Source: Symploca sp. SIO1C2 (GTDB taxonomy: Bacteria > Cyanobacteriota > Cyanobacteriia > Cyanobacteriales > Coleofasciculaceae). Taken from it: a stretch of DNA of 64,000 nt. The stretch is from the NCBI GenBank assembly GCA_010672925.1, contig JAAHFP010000032.1, positions 1 through 64,000 of the forward strand, in the 5' to 3' direction. Made by a program: the position numbers and the translations under genes. The notes beneath the pieces are model-generated. The model did no database searches. It had not been told where the DNA came from and saw nothing but the letters and a program-made list of their open reading frames with translations. Positions 23,475 to 32,533 of the stretch are shown one piece after another. Numbering within the stretch: position 1 is the stretch's first letter; each line of letters starts with the position of its first letter.

Positions 23475-26400
23475 TTACAGTCTACAAATATCAACGCGAG
23501 AGTGTATTATTTCCAAGGCTTTAGATTGTATTAACGCGATATGACCGATAATACTTCCTTCCTCAAGGATAAGATTAATATCATCTGTTTGAATAACTAT
23601 ATTACCAGCATCTCCATTACCAGTATTTCCTCTATTTGTTCTATTACTATCTGCTTCAGTAACAAAACCAAGAGGAACAGCTAATTCTACACTGCCTTGA
23701 GCTCCCATAACAATATTGAAATTTAGTTTTGGGAGGTGTCCCTTCCTCGCTTTTTTGGGACTGAATACACCTTCTGAATATTGATAATAGTGTCCTCTCT
23801 CTTTTTTCCATCCTATCTTTTCATGAAATTTGCTCCAGTTTACATCATCATAACTACCTGGCTCTGTAACAAAATTTTTGTCTAAAATATCCTTTTGCAC
23901 ACTGAAACCGAACATTCCTTCTGAACGTTCTACCCAAAGTCTATCAATAGTAGCCAAGTCTCGACAAGAGAGATGGTCTAATTCAAAAACACCATTAATT
24001 CTACCAGAAAATGAAATTAAATTATGGGTACTCTGATCAGCATCTCTCCAGTTACCTGATTCCATAAAAAAGTTAATTTCTGATAAATAGTGATGTTTGA
24101 GTGATTCTTTGATCTGGGAATCATCTTTGTCTGCTTCTGCCAACAATACTATTAACTCTTCATGTAAATTCTCAATGACATTGGTAGAGAGTATAGGTTG
24201 TTGCTGGGGGAGATACTGAGGAATAGGAATATCTGTTTCAATATCATCAACGTTTGGCAGTTTTCTCCAAGCAGTATCCAGCAAGGAAAATGCTTGTTGG
24301 TAAGCTGATAGTGCCTTTTGTGTTTCTCCATTTTTCTGATACCAGCTCCCGTTCAATCGCTGCACATGAACATGAATTGATAATTGTTCTAGGCTATCTA
24401 CAGCAATACTTGAGTGTAATATCTCCCGACTTTGTTCAATAGATTCCTTCGCTTGAGTCAAATATTCTCCTGCTTTTTCTTGTTGGTCTCGTTCTTTATA
24501 ATTTTGACTTAGTTGCAAAGATGCCAAAGAAATAGATGCTTGCAGCATTGCTTGCTTCAGCTCACGATTTTCCTCCTTTTCGAGAATTTCGTCAGTTGCT
24601 TTACTTGCTTGACTCCAAGCTTCTTGTGCCTCAGTGGATAATCCATTGTCGTGTAGTTCAGCCGCTAGCTTTGATAGTAGGGATACTGTCTCTATTTCTG
24701 TTTCAACTTTAGCTAAAGATATTTGAGTTTGTTGATATTTTTCTTGCATATTCGCTAAGTTAGCTTGTGCTGAACTTTGCTCTTTTTTGGCTATGTGCAG
24801 CTTTCTCTGTGCTTGCTCTAGTTCTTTAACTTTATCCTGTCCGGCTTGATTTAATTCTTGTACTCTCGAATCAGCTGTTTTAACCCTTTCCTGAGCTTCC
24901 CTCAACTTTTTCTGAGCTTGTTGAGCTTTGGTGTTTGCTTGCTGAAATGCTTGCTGGGCTAAAGTAAGTCTCTGGTTCGCCTGTTTGGTCTCTTGAGTAG
25001 CTTGTTGAGCTTGTCGCGCTAACCGTTGTGACTCTTGATGAGCCTGTTCTCGTTGTTGAGTTAGGGAAACTAGCTCATTGTTTGCCCGATTTAATTCTTC
25101 AGATTTCTGTCCCTGTTGTTGTTCTAAATACTGTACTTTTTTTGTTATATTCTCTCTCTCGCCTTGGGCTAAGGCTAAATATTCTTGTGCTTGTTCAGCT
25201 TTCTTCTGTTCTTCCCATGCTTGTTTCTTAACTTGGGTTAACTCATGATTAGCATTCTCAACCTTAGAATTGGCTTCAGTCACCTTGTTTCCTGCGAATA
25301 TTCCAGAAACAACTGCTCCCAACACAGCGACAGTTAGTACCACAGCACCTATCTGTATCCGCTGTTGGGCTTTCCGATTCGCCTCAGTTAGTATCCTATT
25401 TCTCTCCTCAGCCGCCTCCTTATCCTTCCTCTGCCTCTCTAATTCTGCTTCTAGTTTTGATGCTGCTAGTTGTTCCTCAATAACCTTCTTTTGACTAGCT
25501 GCCAAAAACTGCTGATCCTGATAACTTAAATTCTTCCCCTTTGCCCAAGCTTGAGCATTCTCCAGAGTGTTACCGCGCAGCAGTAGAGACTCATCCTCAC
25601 ATCCCGAAGCTACCCAACCTCGAAATGCTTCGGAATAGGGACGCAATAGGGCTAATTCTTTGTCAATCCAGTCTTGATTAAAGACTTCATAATAGATCCG
25701 ATTGTAAACTTGAAGTACGGGAGAGCTACCATTTCTGTGCTTTACCACTAACCCAGATAACTGTAGCTTCCCCTCCTCAAAACTGTTATTGGCAACTACC
25801 TCCCCCTGCTGCCACACTTGTTGATACAATTCCAATAAATAGGCAGCTCGTTGCTCATTAGCCAGAATGCGATCGCGTATTGTCTTCAAATGCTCTGGTT
25901 CATCGGAAGCTTCCCAATTAGAGATAATCTGCTCTCTCACTACCTGCTCAACTGAACAAGGATGTTCTTTCTCTGACTCAGAAACCAGCATTTGACATAA
26001 TTTCTGGGTTAGAAAAGGTTGCCCTCCCGTCCAGTACAATATTTCCTTGAGTGTTTCCAAACTGTCGGAAGAGGGCGTTAGCGTAGCGGTAGCGATGTAA
26101 GAAGCATCAGTATTTGGATTGTATGATTCGGGTTTTATATCATGTTCGCCTAAACAGTTATTATTCCCTTCTGCCTTCTGCCATCTGCCTTCTGCCTTAG
26201 AATATTTTGACAATCCCTTGGCTAACGGTTCAACTTCATGCTGTTGAAAACCATGTAACTCAATAGCGCGTCCAATATTAAAGGGGGTTCGGTCTTTATC
26301 TGCAATCAAATCCCCTGGTGTTGCTACTCCCAACAGGACAAAAGAGAGGCGGTTGTAGTCTGGATTGTCGGCTCGTTTGTTGTAACAGGCTCGAATTAAG

Positions 26401-26870
26401 GCAAAAAAATCATCCTTGAAGCTTAATTGTAGAACACTATCGATTTCATCGATAAAGATCACAATATGTCCGATAATCTTTGTCAGCAATACTTCTTCGA
26501 TAAATTCCCGAAAAAACTGTACTGGGGGAATATCTTTGTGCTCCTTAAGCCAATTCCGATAAGAAAACTTCTCCTCTAGCTTTAATCGCGTTACCAGAGT
26601 TTTGGTTAAGCCGCCATACCACTTCTCTGGAGTAACTTTTTGTGTACCTAACTCGGTAATATCAACCGATGCACAAACTACCCCCTCCTGTTGCAGCCGT
26701 TGCATCGTTTGTACTCTCAGGGAAGACTTACCCATCTGGCGAGAATTCAACACATAGCAAAACTCTCCAGAGAGCAACTGTTGGTAAAGTTCCTCATCAG
26801 CAGAGCGTATCACATAACTGCTGGCATCTGGTGGTAGACATCCTCCGACATGATAGGCTGGTTTGGTCAT
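23475..26870 (-). CDS. AAA_35 ATPase with TM, long coiled coil and odd C-terminus
   Basis: 1131 aa. The N-terminal AAA-like (PF14516-type) domain has Walker A NSRQMGKSS (42-50), Walker B IVIFIDEID (136-144) and WTGGQPFLTQKLC about 280-291. A TM helix lies at about 507-526, followed by a long Gln/Glu/Lys-rich coiled coil to about 740, then helical repeats. Two oddities are in frame: residues about 222-270, including KAEGRWQKAEG, are encoded by a dispersed CTGCC-type repeat; and the last 45 residues (TGNGDAGNIVIQTDDINLILEEGS) resemble the beta-helix of cyanobacterial filamentous-haemagglutinin-like proteins. Such ATPases are thought to act as signalling or conflict-system NTPases. Function unproven. 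Confidence 0.8.
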   Translation of the reverse strand: MTKPAYHVGGCLPPDASSYVIRSADEELYQQLLSGEFCYVLNSRQMGKSSLRVQTMQRLQQEGVVCASVDITELGTQKVTPEKWYGGLTKTLVTRLKLEEKFSYRNWLKEHKDIPPVQFFREFIEEVLLTKIIGHIVIFIDEIDSVLQLSFKDDFFALIRACYNKRADNPDYNRLSFVLLGVATPGDLIADKDRTPFNIGRAIELHGFQQHEVEPLAKGLSKYSKAEGRWQKAEGNNNCLGEHDIKPESYNPNTDASYIATATLTPSSDSLETLKEILYWTGGQPFLTQKLCQMLVSESEKEHPCSVEQVVREQIISNWEASDEPEHLKTIRDRILANEQRAAYLLELYQQVWQQGEVVANNSFEEGKLQLSGLVVKHRNGSSPVLQVYNRIYYEVFNQDWIDKELALLRPYSEAFRGWVASGCEDESLLLRGNTLENAQAWAKGKNLSYQDQQFLAASQKKVIEEQLAASKLEAELERQRKDKEAAEERNRILTEANRKAQQRIQIGAVVLTVAVLGAVVSGIFAGNKVTEANSKVENANHELTQVKKQAWEEQKKAEQAQEYLALAQGERENITKKVQYLEQQQGQKSEELNRANNELVSLTQQREQAHQESQRLARQAQQATQETKQANQRLTLAQQAFQQANTKAQQAQKKLREAQERVKTADSRVQELNQAGQDKVKELEQAQRKLHIAKKEQSSAQANLANMQEKYQQTQISLAKVETEIETVSLLSKLAAELHDNGLSTEAQEAWSQASKATDEILEKEENRELKQAMLQASISLASLQLSQNYKERDQQEKAGEYLTQAKESIEQSREILHSSIAVDSLEQLSIHVHVQRLNGSWYQKNGETQKALSAYQQAFSLLDTAWRKLPNVDDIETDIPIPQYLPQQQPILSTNVIENLHEELIVLLAEADKDDSQIKESLKHHYLSEINFFMESGNWRDADQSTHNLISFSGRINGVFELDHLSCRDLATIDRLWVERSEGMFGFSVQKDILDKNFVTEPGSYDDVNWSKFHEKIGWKKERGHYYQYSEGVFSPKKARKGHLPKLNFNIVMGAQGSVELAVPLGFVTEADSNRTNRGNTGNGDAGNIVIQTDDINLILEEGSIIGHIALIQSKALEIIHSRVDICRL

Positions 26871-26877
26871 ATGAATA

Positions 26878-26960
26878 AGGAATGGAGAATGGAGAATGGA
26901 GAATGGAGAATGGAGAATGGAGAATGGAGAATGGAGAATGGAGAATGGAGAATTGGGAAT
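26878..26960. repeat. GGAGAAT heptanucleotide tandem repeat in a 5' leader
   Basis: About eleven units of GGAGAAT, then GGGAATT variants. The array begins 8 bp upstream of the AAA ATPase start codon (leftward gene). On the coding strand it reads ATTCTCC repeats, so copy-number changes would alter the leader and its ribosome-binding region directly. Confidence 0.9.
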
Positions 26961-27063
26961 TGGGGATTGGGTAGGTTGAATATAGCGCTAAAATAGGATG
27001 CTCCCATAAAATCAAAATTTTATTCCGCCAATGCTACGCCCTTCCGGGATTTACGCCAGAGTT

Positions 27064-28332
27064 CTAATCTCCAAGATGTTCTCTAAAATACTGTCGGTAC
27101 AAATTACAACTTGGCATCACCTCATTCCCCTGCTTTCTCACTAGTCCCATACTGTGTAACTTATAGGCTGGCATCGGTTCCAAACGCACAGGAGAATCAG
27201 CATTGATAACTTTTAACAGTGCTTCTGACAAATCTGGGTGTTGTTGCAGTATGCGCCAAAGATGTCGCAAGTGATTAATATAAATTCCCGCATCTGTGGG
27301 AGCCGCTTGCAGCAATTCTTCCAGAGAATCTTTACTGTTAAGTTGGCAGTGACGGAAGGCTTGATCTACCAAATAAGGATGACCTCCTACCATCTCCATC
27401 AGTTGTTCAACAGTAGATTGACTCCAATCTTGTCCATATAATTGGGCTAATTCCTGGACTTGTGAAAGGCTAAATTCTGGCAATTCGACTGCTAGTCCCA
27501 CATTAAACGGAGATTCATTAATATTGAGGGGGATATAAACTTCTGTGGAATGGACAATAACTAACCGCAGTCGCTTCCATATCTTTTCCACTTTTCCTCG
27601 TTCATGCCAAGCTCTTAGTAAGCCCAAAAATTCCGAGGCTACCTCACGGTGGGGAAAAACTCGCTCTACTTCATCCAAACATAAAACTACTGGAGAGCCA
27701 GCCTGAGGCAGAAGATATTTCTCAAAATATTCAGTACAATCCACTTTAGAAGTAGAAAATTCTTCATCCCAATACTCTGCTAACTGATTCGGTATTCCCA
27801 AACTTTGACCGACGCTGATACAAAACCACTTGAAAAATTGATCTACATCCGTCAAATCAGTCCGATTAGCTAAGTGAAGATTGACACAAACACTGCGATA
27901 ACCACCCTCGACAAGCTGACTCATAATTCTGACTATGAGTAAGGTTTTTCCCATCATCTTTGGAGCCTTAATACGGATAAGTGATCCAGGGCGTAACAGG
28001 GTTTCATAGCAGGATTGTTCAATGGGAGGGCGTTCTACATAAATCAAGGAAGACTCTTCCTCAAGGCAGTCTGTTATCACCACTTCTGGGGAAACCTTCC
28101 CATTGCTGCTATCTTCAAATACAGCAATTTCTTGCCAATCTTGCCCCAACCGTTCACTAATTTCTTTAAAATTCAAATTATCCACAGCTCTACCATTGAG
28201 GTAGTTATTGACAGTTGATAGAGAAATCAATAACTCCTCAGCCAATTCTTTCTGGCGAGGATAACCGTTGCGCTTAACGGCTAATTTGACTTGTTCAATA
28301 CAGTCTGGGCGAACTTTGAGGGAGCGAGACAT
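27064..28332 (-). CDS. HTH-AAA_35 STAND-like ATPase
   Basis: 422 aa, ATG at 28332. The N-terminus VKRNGYPRQKELAEELLISLSTVNNYLNG (about 19-47) is a helix-turn-helix. Then follow an AAA-like ATPase with a P-loop KAPKMMGKT (122-130), Walker B VVLCLDEVE (215-223), and a winged-helix-like tail including MVGGHPYLVDQAFRHC. This HTH plus AAA_35 architecture is common in cyanobacteria next to effector genes. It lies upstream of the large AAA_35 protein in the same orientation, with a 190-bp repeat-bearing gap, and may regulate it or work with it. The role is inferred. Confidence 0.8.
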   Translation of the reverse strand: MSRSLKVRPDCIEQVKLAVKRNGYPRQKELAEELLISLSTVNNYLNGRAVDNLNFKEISERLGQDWQEIAVFEDSSNGKVSPEVVITDCLEEESSLIYVERPPIEQSCYETLLRPGSLIRIKAPKMMGKTLLIVRIMSQLVEGGYRSVCVNLHLANRTDLTDVDQFFKWFCISVGQSLGIPNQLAEYWDEEFSTSKVDCTEYFEKYLLPQAGSPVVLCLDEVERVFPHREVASEFLGLLRAWHERGKVEKIWKRLRLVIVHSTEVYIPLNINESPFNVGLAVELPEFSLSQVQELAQLYGQDWSQSTVEQLMEMVGGHPYLVDQAFRHCQLNSKDSLEELLQAAPTDAGIYINHLRHLWRILQQHPDLSEALLKVINADSPVRLEPMPAYKLHSMGLVRKQGNEVMPSCNLYRQYFREHLGD

Positions 28333-28336
28333 TGGT

Positions 28337-28380
28337 TAGGTGGTAGGTGGTAGGTGGTAGGTGTTAGGTTGCAGGTGGTA
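28337..28380. repeat. TAGGTGG heptanucleotide tandem repeat
   Basis: Five to six units of GGTAGGT begin 5 bp upstream of the HTH-ATPase start codon, the same leader position as the repeat in front of the next ATPase gene. A related array lies at 60790-60830. Confidence 0.85.
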
Positions 28381-28418
28381 GTCCCAATAAAAAGAGTTCA
28401 CCATCAGGTGCGGAAAGA

Positions 28419-28448
28419 TGTAGAGACGTTGCATGCAACGTCTCTACA
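28419..28448. repeat. Perfect 30-bp palindrome
   Basis: TGTAGAGACGTTGCA is followed by its exact reverse complement. GTAGAGACGTTGCATGCAACGTCTCTAC-type palindromes are a known dispersed cyanobacterial repeat. No associated gene. Confidence 0.9.
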
Positions 28449-28610
28449 AGCTACTATTTTTCCTGACAGAAAGCCCAACTAAAGCCCAAGTCAGGTATAA
28501 GTCAGCTATCAGTTACAACAAAGCGATAACTCCCTTCAGCCAAAGAACTTCCCTTCTCTGAACCCCTTTAGGCACAGGGTTTGATGAGATTGTAGCTTAT
28601 TGATAATCTG

Positions 28611-28745
28611 ATGAATAACCTCGAAAGCTTGCAAAACCTTCTCGAATTACTGGTGTTGCTGGTGACCCTCTCCAGTCAATCCCCCTGGTTGGGGATTGTG
28701 GCGGCGGTTGGTGTATTGTTGTGTTTGTTGATTGATGAAGATTAG
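28611..28745 (+). CDS. Possible 44-aa single-span membrane protein
   Basis: ATG to TAG encodes a short protein with a Leu-rich amphipathic start (MNNLESLQNLLELLVLLV), a Pro-Trp turn and a second hydrophobic run (GIVAAVGVLLCLLIDED). No clear Shine-Dalgarno sequence. It is supported only by its composition and uninterrupted frame in an otherwise repeat-filled 750-bp spacer (28333-29085). Confidence 0.3.
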   Translation: MNNLESLQNLLELLVLLVTLSSQSPWLGIVAAVGVLLCLLIDED

Positions 28746-28772
28746 CAGTCAGCTTCTATCTTATAGCAAAAG

Positions 28773-28932
28773 GCAGAGGGCAGAAGGCAGAGGGCAGAAG
28801 GGAAAAGATTGACAGGTAAAGGTTTCAGTATTTGGTGCTGTTCTAACCACCTTGGTGGTTGCTATATTTTAAAATAGGCTAACGGTGAGTAATGAGCTTG
28901 AGAAGGCAGGAGGCAGGAGGCAGGAGGCAGGA
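28773..28932. repeat. GGCAGAG/GGAGGCA tandem repeat arrays
   Basis: Two short arrays: 7-bp GGCAGAG/GGCAGAA units at 28773-28800 and AGGCAGG units at about 28902-28932. They are followed at 28994-29025 by the TTCCCCTCC repeat, upstream of recG. Confidence 0.8.
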
Positions 28933-29085
28933 GAAGAGTTTTCCCTACCTAAAAATAAGATAAGAAACAAGTCAGCTTTCCTTGGCTCCTCTTATTCCCC
29001 TCCTTGGAGGGGTTAGGGGTGGGTTTGAGCCTCGGAGCCTTTTTTCTGATTCCCCCATCTCTTAAACCTTTTTTGGAGGTTATTT

Positions 29086-31569
29086 GTGGCAACAGAGTTA
29101 CCAAATTGGGTGCGTTTACAAAAAGCTCTTTCGGTAGAAGCAGAAAAGGGCTTTACTGATTTAATGGGTAATCAGTACCGCTTCAGTGAGTTTCTTTGCC
29201 TCAGTTTTGGCGAAACTTACCACATCCTGACGGTACATGAACAACGCCGTTGGGCGACAATTGCTAGGGATTTTGCCAGTTATCCCCAAATGACTCCTCA
29301 GCAACGACAGCATCTGGTAGCTGAGGCCCGCCGCTTTCTCCAAGAATTACAGCAAGCAATCGAAAGTCGTTTAGCTGGGGAGGTGTCCCAACCCTCTAAA
29401 TTCAAATCTCCTCGTACCACGCCTTTGATTGAATCTAGAAATGAGGAGACAGCAACTAATCGTCGTGTTACTCTAGATCAACCCCTAGCTGAGTTGAAAG
29501 CAGTGGGAGTGAGAAAGAGCCGTCATTTAGAACGTCTCGGTTTGCACCAAGTACGAGACATTCTTTTTTACTACCCCCGTGACCATATTGATTATGCCAA
29601 CCAAGTTAACATCTCTAACTTAGTTGTAGGGGAGACGGTGACAATTATGGGCACGGTAAAGCGCTGTAATTGCTTTACTAGCCCTCGCAACAAGAAATTA
29701 ACCATTTTAGAGGTAATACTCAAAGATTCTACTGGTCAAATCAAACTCAATCGTTTCTTTGCTGGTACTCGCTATAGTAATCGGGGTTGGCAATATCAAC
29801 AAAAAAGTCGGTATGCTTCGGGAGCAGTAGTAGCGGCATCGGGTTTAGTCAAGAAGAATAAGTATGGTGTAACCTTGGAAAATCCGGAATTGGAAGTTTT
29901 AGACCAACCGGGAGCCAGCATTGAATCGATGAAAATCGGTCGAGTCTTGCCAGTATATCCCCTTACAGAGGGAGTGCCAGCAGATTTAGTCAGAGGAGCA
30001 GTAATCGCTGCCCTGCCCGCTGCTGCTCAACTGAAAGAACCACTGCCAGTAGCTTTGCGAGAGCAATATGGGTTAATCAAGGTAAAAGATGCGATCGCTT
30101 ATATCCATTTTCCCCCAGATAGGGACACTCTGACTCATGCCCGACGCCGCCTCGTTTTTGATGAGTTTTTCTACTTACAGTTAGGATTTCTCCAACGCCG
30201 CCAAGTTCAGCGTCAAGCGGAAGATAGTGCGGTCTTATCTCCCACAGGTAAATTAATTGACCAATTTAATCAAATTCTGCCCTTTGAACTCACCGGGGCT
30301 CAAAAACGAGTTATTAGTGATATTCTCAATGACTTACAATCCCAAACGCCGATGAATCGGTTGGTGCAGGGAGATGTGGGTTCCGGTAAAACCGTAGTTG
30401 CGGTGATTGCGATCCTCGCTGCTATCCAATCCGGCTACCAAGCAGCACTGATGGCTCCCACAGAAGTTTTAGCAGAGCAACATTACCGTAAATTAGTTAG
30501 TTGGTTCAATCTCCTACACCTACCAGTGGAACTACTGACGGGTTCGACTAAAGTTGCCAAGCGTCGGGAAATACACGCCCAGCTAGAAACCGGTGAATTG
30601 CCTCTACTAGTAGGAACTCACGCTTTGATTCAGGAACAGGTGAACTTCCAGCAGTTGGGTTTAGTGGTAATTGATGAACAACATCGGTTTGGAGTCAAGC
30701 AACGAGCACGTTTGCAGCAAAAAGGCAAGTCTCCCCATGTCCTGACCATGACTGCCACTCCCATTCCCCGTACCCTAGCATTAACCTTGCATGGGGATTT
30801 AGATGTGAGTCAGATTGATGAATTACCCCCTGGGCGTCAGGAAATCCAAACTACTGCTCTCCGGGGCAAGGAGCGTTCCCAAGCCTATGAGCTAATTCGT
30901 CGAGAAATCGTTCAAGGGCGTCAAGTCTATATTGTACTGCCTCTGGTGGAAGAGTCGGAAAAGTTAGATGTGCGCTCGGCAGTGGAAGAGCATAAGCGAC
31001 TATCGGAAACTGTCTTTCCAGAGTTTCAGGTGGGACTACTCCACGGCAGAATGAACCCAGCAGAAAAGGATGAGGCTCTTAACGCTTTTCGGGACAACCA
31101 AACCCAAATCATCGTCTCTACCACAGTAATTGAAGTAGGGGTAGATGTTCCCAATGCGACGGTGATGCTGATTGAAAATGCTGAGCGCTTTGGCTTATCC
31201 CAGCTGCATCAATTGCGGGGACGTGTCGGGCGTGGTGCTCATAAATCCTACTGCTTGCTGATTAGTGGCTCTAACACTGATACTGCCAAGCAGCGTCTTG
31301 GTGTCTTAGAACAATCCCAAGATGGCTTTTTTATCTCCGAGATGGATTTACGCTTCCGGGGTCCTGGGGAAGTTCTCGGTAGGCGTCAATCCGGGTTAGC
31401 AGATTTTGCCCTAGCAAGTTTGGTGGAAGATCAAGAAGTGCTGAATTTGGCAAGAGATGCAGCGGAGAAGGTGATACTTCAGGATAAAACTTTGGAGCTT
31501 TGGCCTTTAATGAAAGCTGAGTTAGAGTATCGCTACCAGCGGCTAATGGATGGGGCAATTTTGACTTGA
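29086..31569 (+). CDS. recG: ATP-dependent DNA helicase RecG
   Basis: 827 aa, GTG start after a strong GGAGGTT. The N-terminal wedge/OB part contains KAVGVRKSRHLERLGLHQVRDILFYYPRDHIDY, typical of RecG. The helicase core has FELTGAQKRVI, Walker A GDVGSGKT (about 428-435), the DEQH box VVIDEQHRFGV (about 528-538), MTATPIPRTLALTLHGD (motif III) and GRVGRGAHKSYCLL (motif VI). A 100-residue N-terminal extension precedes the wedge, as in other cyanobacterial RecGs. It remodels stalled forks and Holliday junctions. It appears monocistronic. Confidence 0.97.
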   Translation: MATELPNWVRLQKALSVEAEKGFTDLMGNQYRFSEFLCLSFGETYHILTVHEQRRWATIARDFASYPQMTPQQRQHLVAEARRFLQELQQAIESRLAGEVSQPSKFKSPRTTPLIESRNEETATNRRVTLDQPLAELKAVGVRKSRHLERLGLHQVRDILFYYPRDHIDYANQVNISNLVVGETVTIMGTVKRCNCFTSPRNKKLTILEVILKDSTGQIKLNRFFAGTRYSNRGWQYQQKSRYASGAVVAASGLVKKNKYGVTLENPELEVLDQPGASIESMKIGRVLPVYPLTEGVPADLVRGAVIAALPAAAQLKEPLPVALREQYGLIKVKDAIAYIHFPPDRDTLTHARRRLVFDEFFYLQLGFLQRRQVQRQAEDSAVLSPTGKLIDQFNQILPFELTGAQKRVISDILNDLQSQTPMNRLVQGDVGSGKTVVAVIAILAAIQSGYQAALMAPTEVLAEQHYRKLVSWFNLLHLPVELLTGSTKVAKRREIHAQLETGELPLLVGTHALIQEQVNFQQLGLVVIDEQHRFGVKQRARLQQKGKSPHVLTMTATPIPRTLALTLHGDLDVSQIDELPPGRQEIQTTALRGKERSQAYELIRREIVQGRQVYIVLPLVEESEKLDVRSAVEEHKRLSETVFPEFQVGLLHGRMNPAEKDEALNAFRDNQTQIIVSTTVIEVGVDVPNATVMLIENAERFGLSQLHQLRGRVGRGAHKSYCLLISGSNTDTAKQRLGVLEQSQDGFFISEMDLRFRGPGEVLGRRQSGLADFALASLVEDQEVLNLARDAAEKVILQDKTLELWPLMKAELEYRYQRLMDGAILT

Positions 31570-31703
31570 ATTTACTCTCATTTTGTGCAATCATTACTTC
31601 ATAATGGGAAAAGTTTGCGCCATATAAACTCTCTTTGTGTCCTACCCTTCGGAGAATGTGTCGAAAGTGGTTCTTTCTTCTAATACCTGTAGTTACTGTC
31701 GGA

Positions 31704-31768
31704 GGGTGAAGCATTCGGATACCATGATTGAGTAATATGGGAAAGATTATTGCCCGAATGCTTCACCC
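31704..31768. repeat. Inverted repeat, 15-bp arms
   Basis: GGGTGAAGCATTCGG and its complement CCGAATGCTTCACCC are separated by 35 bp, in the spacer between recG and the VapB gene. It has the look of a small dispersed palindromic element and could form a long hairpin in transcripts crossing it. Confidence 0.75.
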
Positions 31769-31813
31769 CTACAGAGTTGGCTCATCGAATCCAACTACTT
31801 ACCCTAAAAGGTT

Positions 31814-32077
31814 ATGGAAACAATCAAATTGTCGAACCAAGGTCAAGTTATTATCCCTAAGTTTCTGCGAGATGCCCATCACTGGGAGCCAGGTATTGAG
31901 TTAATCGCGATTGATACTGGAGATGGGATTCTTTTAAAACCGAAGAACCCTTTCCCAAAAACAGTATTAAGTGAAGTGGCTGGTTGTTTAAAATATCATG
32001 GCACTCCCAAAACTATTGAGGATATGGATGAGGCGATTCACCAAGGCATAGAGGAGTTATGGAATGATCGCTGTTGA
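31814..32077 (+). CDS. AbrB/SpoVT-type antitoxin (VapB-like)
   Basis: 87 aa, ATG. IKLSNQGQVIIPKFLRDAHHWEPGIELIAIDTGDGILLKPK is the swapped-hairpin AbrB DNA-binding domain. The acidic C-terminus (TIEDMDEAIHQGIEELW) is the toxin-binding tail. It overlaps the next gene by 14 bp, as antitoxin genes usually do. It is expected to repress its own promoter with its partner. Confidence 0.9.
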   Translation: METIKLSNQGQVIIPKFLRDAHHWEPGIELIAIDTGDGILLKPKNPFPKTVLSEVAGCLKYHGTPKTIEDMDEAIHQGIEELWNDRC

Positions 32078-32453
32078 TACCAATGTTGTTGTTAGGCTAT
32101 TGACTCAGGATGATGAATTACAGTTCAACAAGAGTTTAGAAATTTTCACCAAGCAAGTTGTTTTTATTCCGGATACGGTGATTCTGGAAACAGAGTGGGT
32201 TTTGCGTTTTGCTTATAAATTCAAACCTGCCGATATTTGTAAGGGGTTGAGAAATATTTTTGGTTTGTCAAATGTTCATCTGAGCAACGCGAATTTGATG
32301 GCTCAGGTTCTCCAATGGCACGAAAATGGATTAGATTTTGCAGATGCTTTTCATTTGGCACAGAGTCAGTATTGTTCAGAGTTTTTCACGTTTGATAATA
32401 AATTTTGGAAAAGAGCCCAAGGGTTAACAAATTGTCGGGTGCATAAGCTCTAA
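32064..32453 (+). CDS. PIN-domain ribonuclease toxin (VapC-like)
   Basis: 129 aa. MIAVDTNVVVRLLTQDD gives the first acidic residue of the PIN site, ILETEWVLRF the second (Glu), and DFADAFHLAQS the third and fourth (D..D). The family cuts specific RNAs, often tRNA or rRNA loops. The start overlaps the antitoxin gene by 14 bp in another frame. The catalytic set is intact, so it is probably active. Confidence 0.92.
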   Translation: MIAVDTNVVVRLLTQDDELQFNKSLEIFTKQVVFIPDTVILETEWVLRFAYKFKPADICKGLRNIFGLSNVHLSNANLMAQVLQWHENGLDFADAFHLAQSQYCSEFFTFDNKFWKRAQGLTNCRVHKL

Positions 32454-32533
32454 ACATAATAAGCTTCGGTGTAATTCTAGGGATCTAAAATTCTGTGCAG
32501 CTCATCTGTGGTTATTTCTGCTAAATTGAAAAT

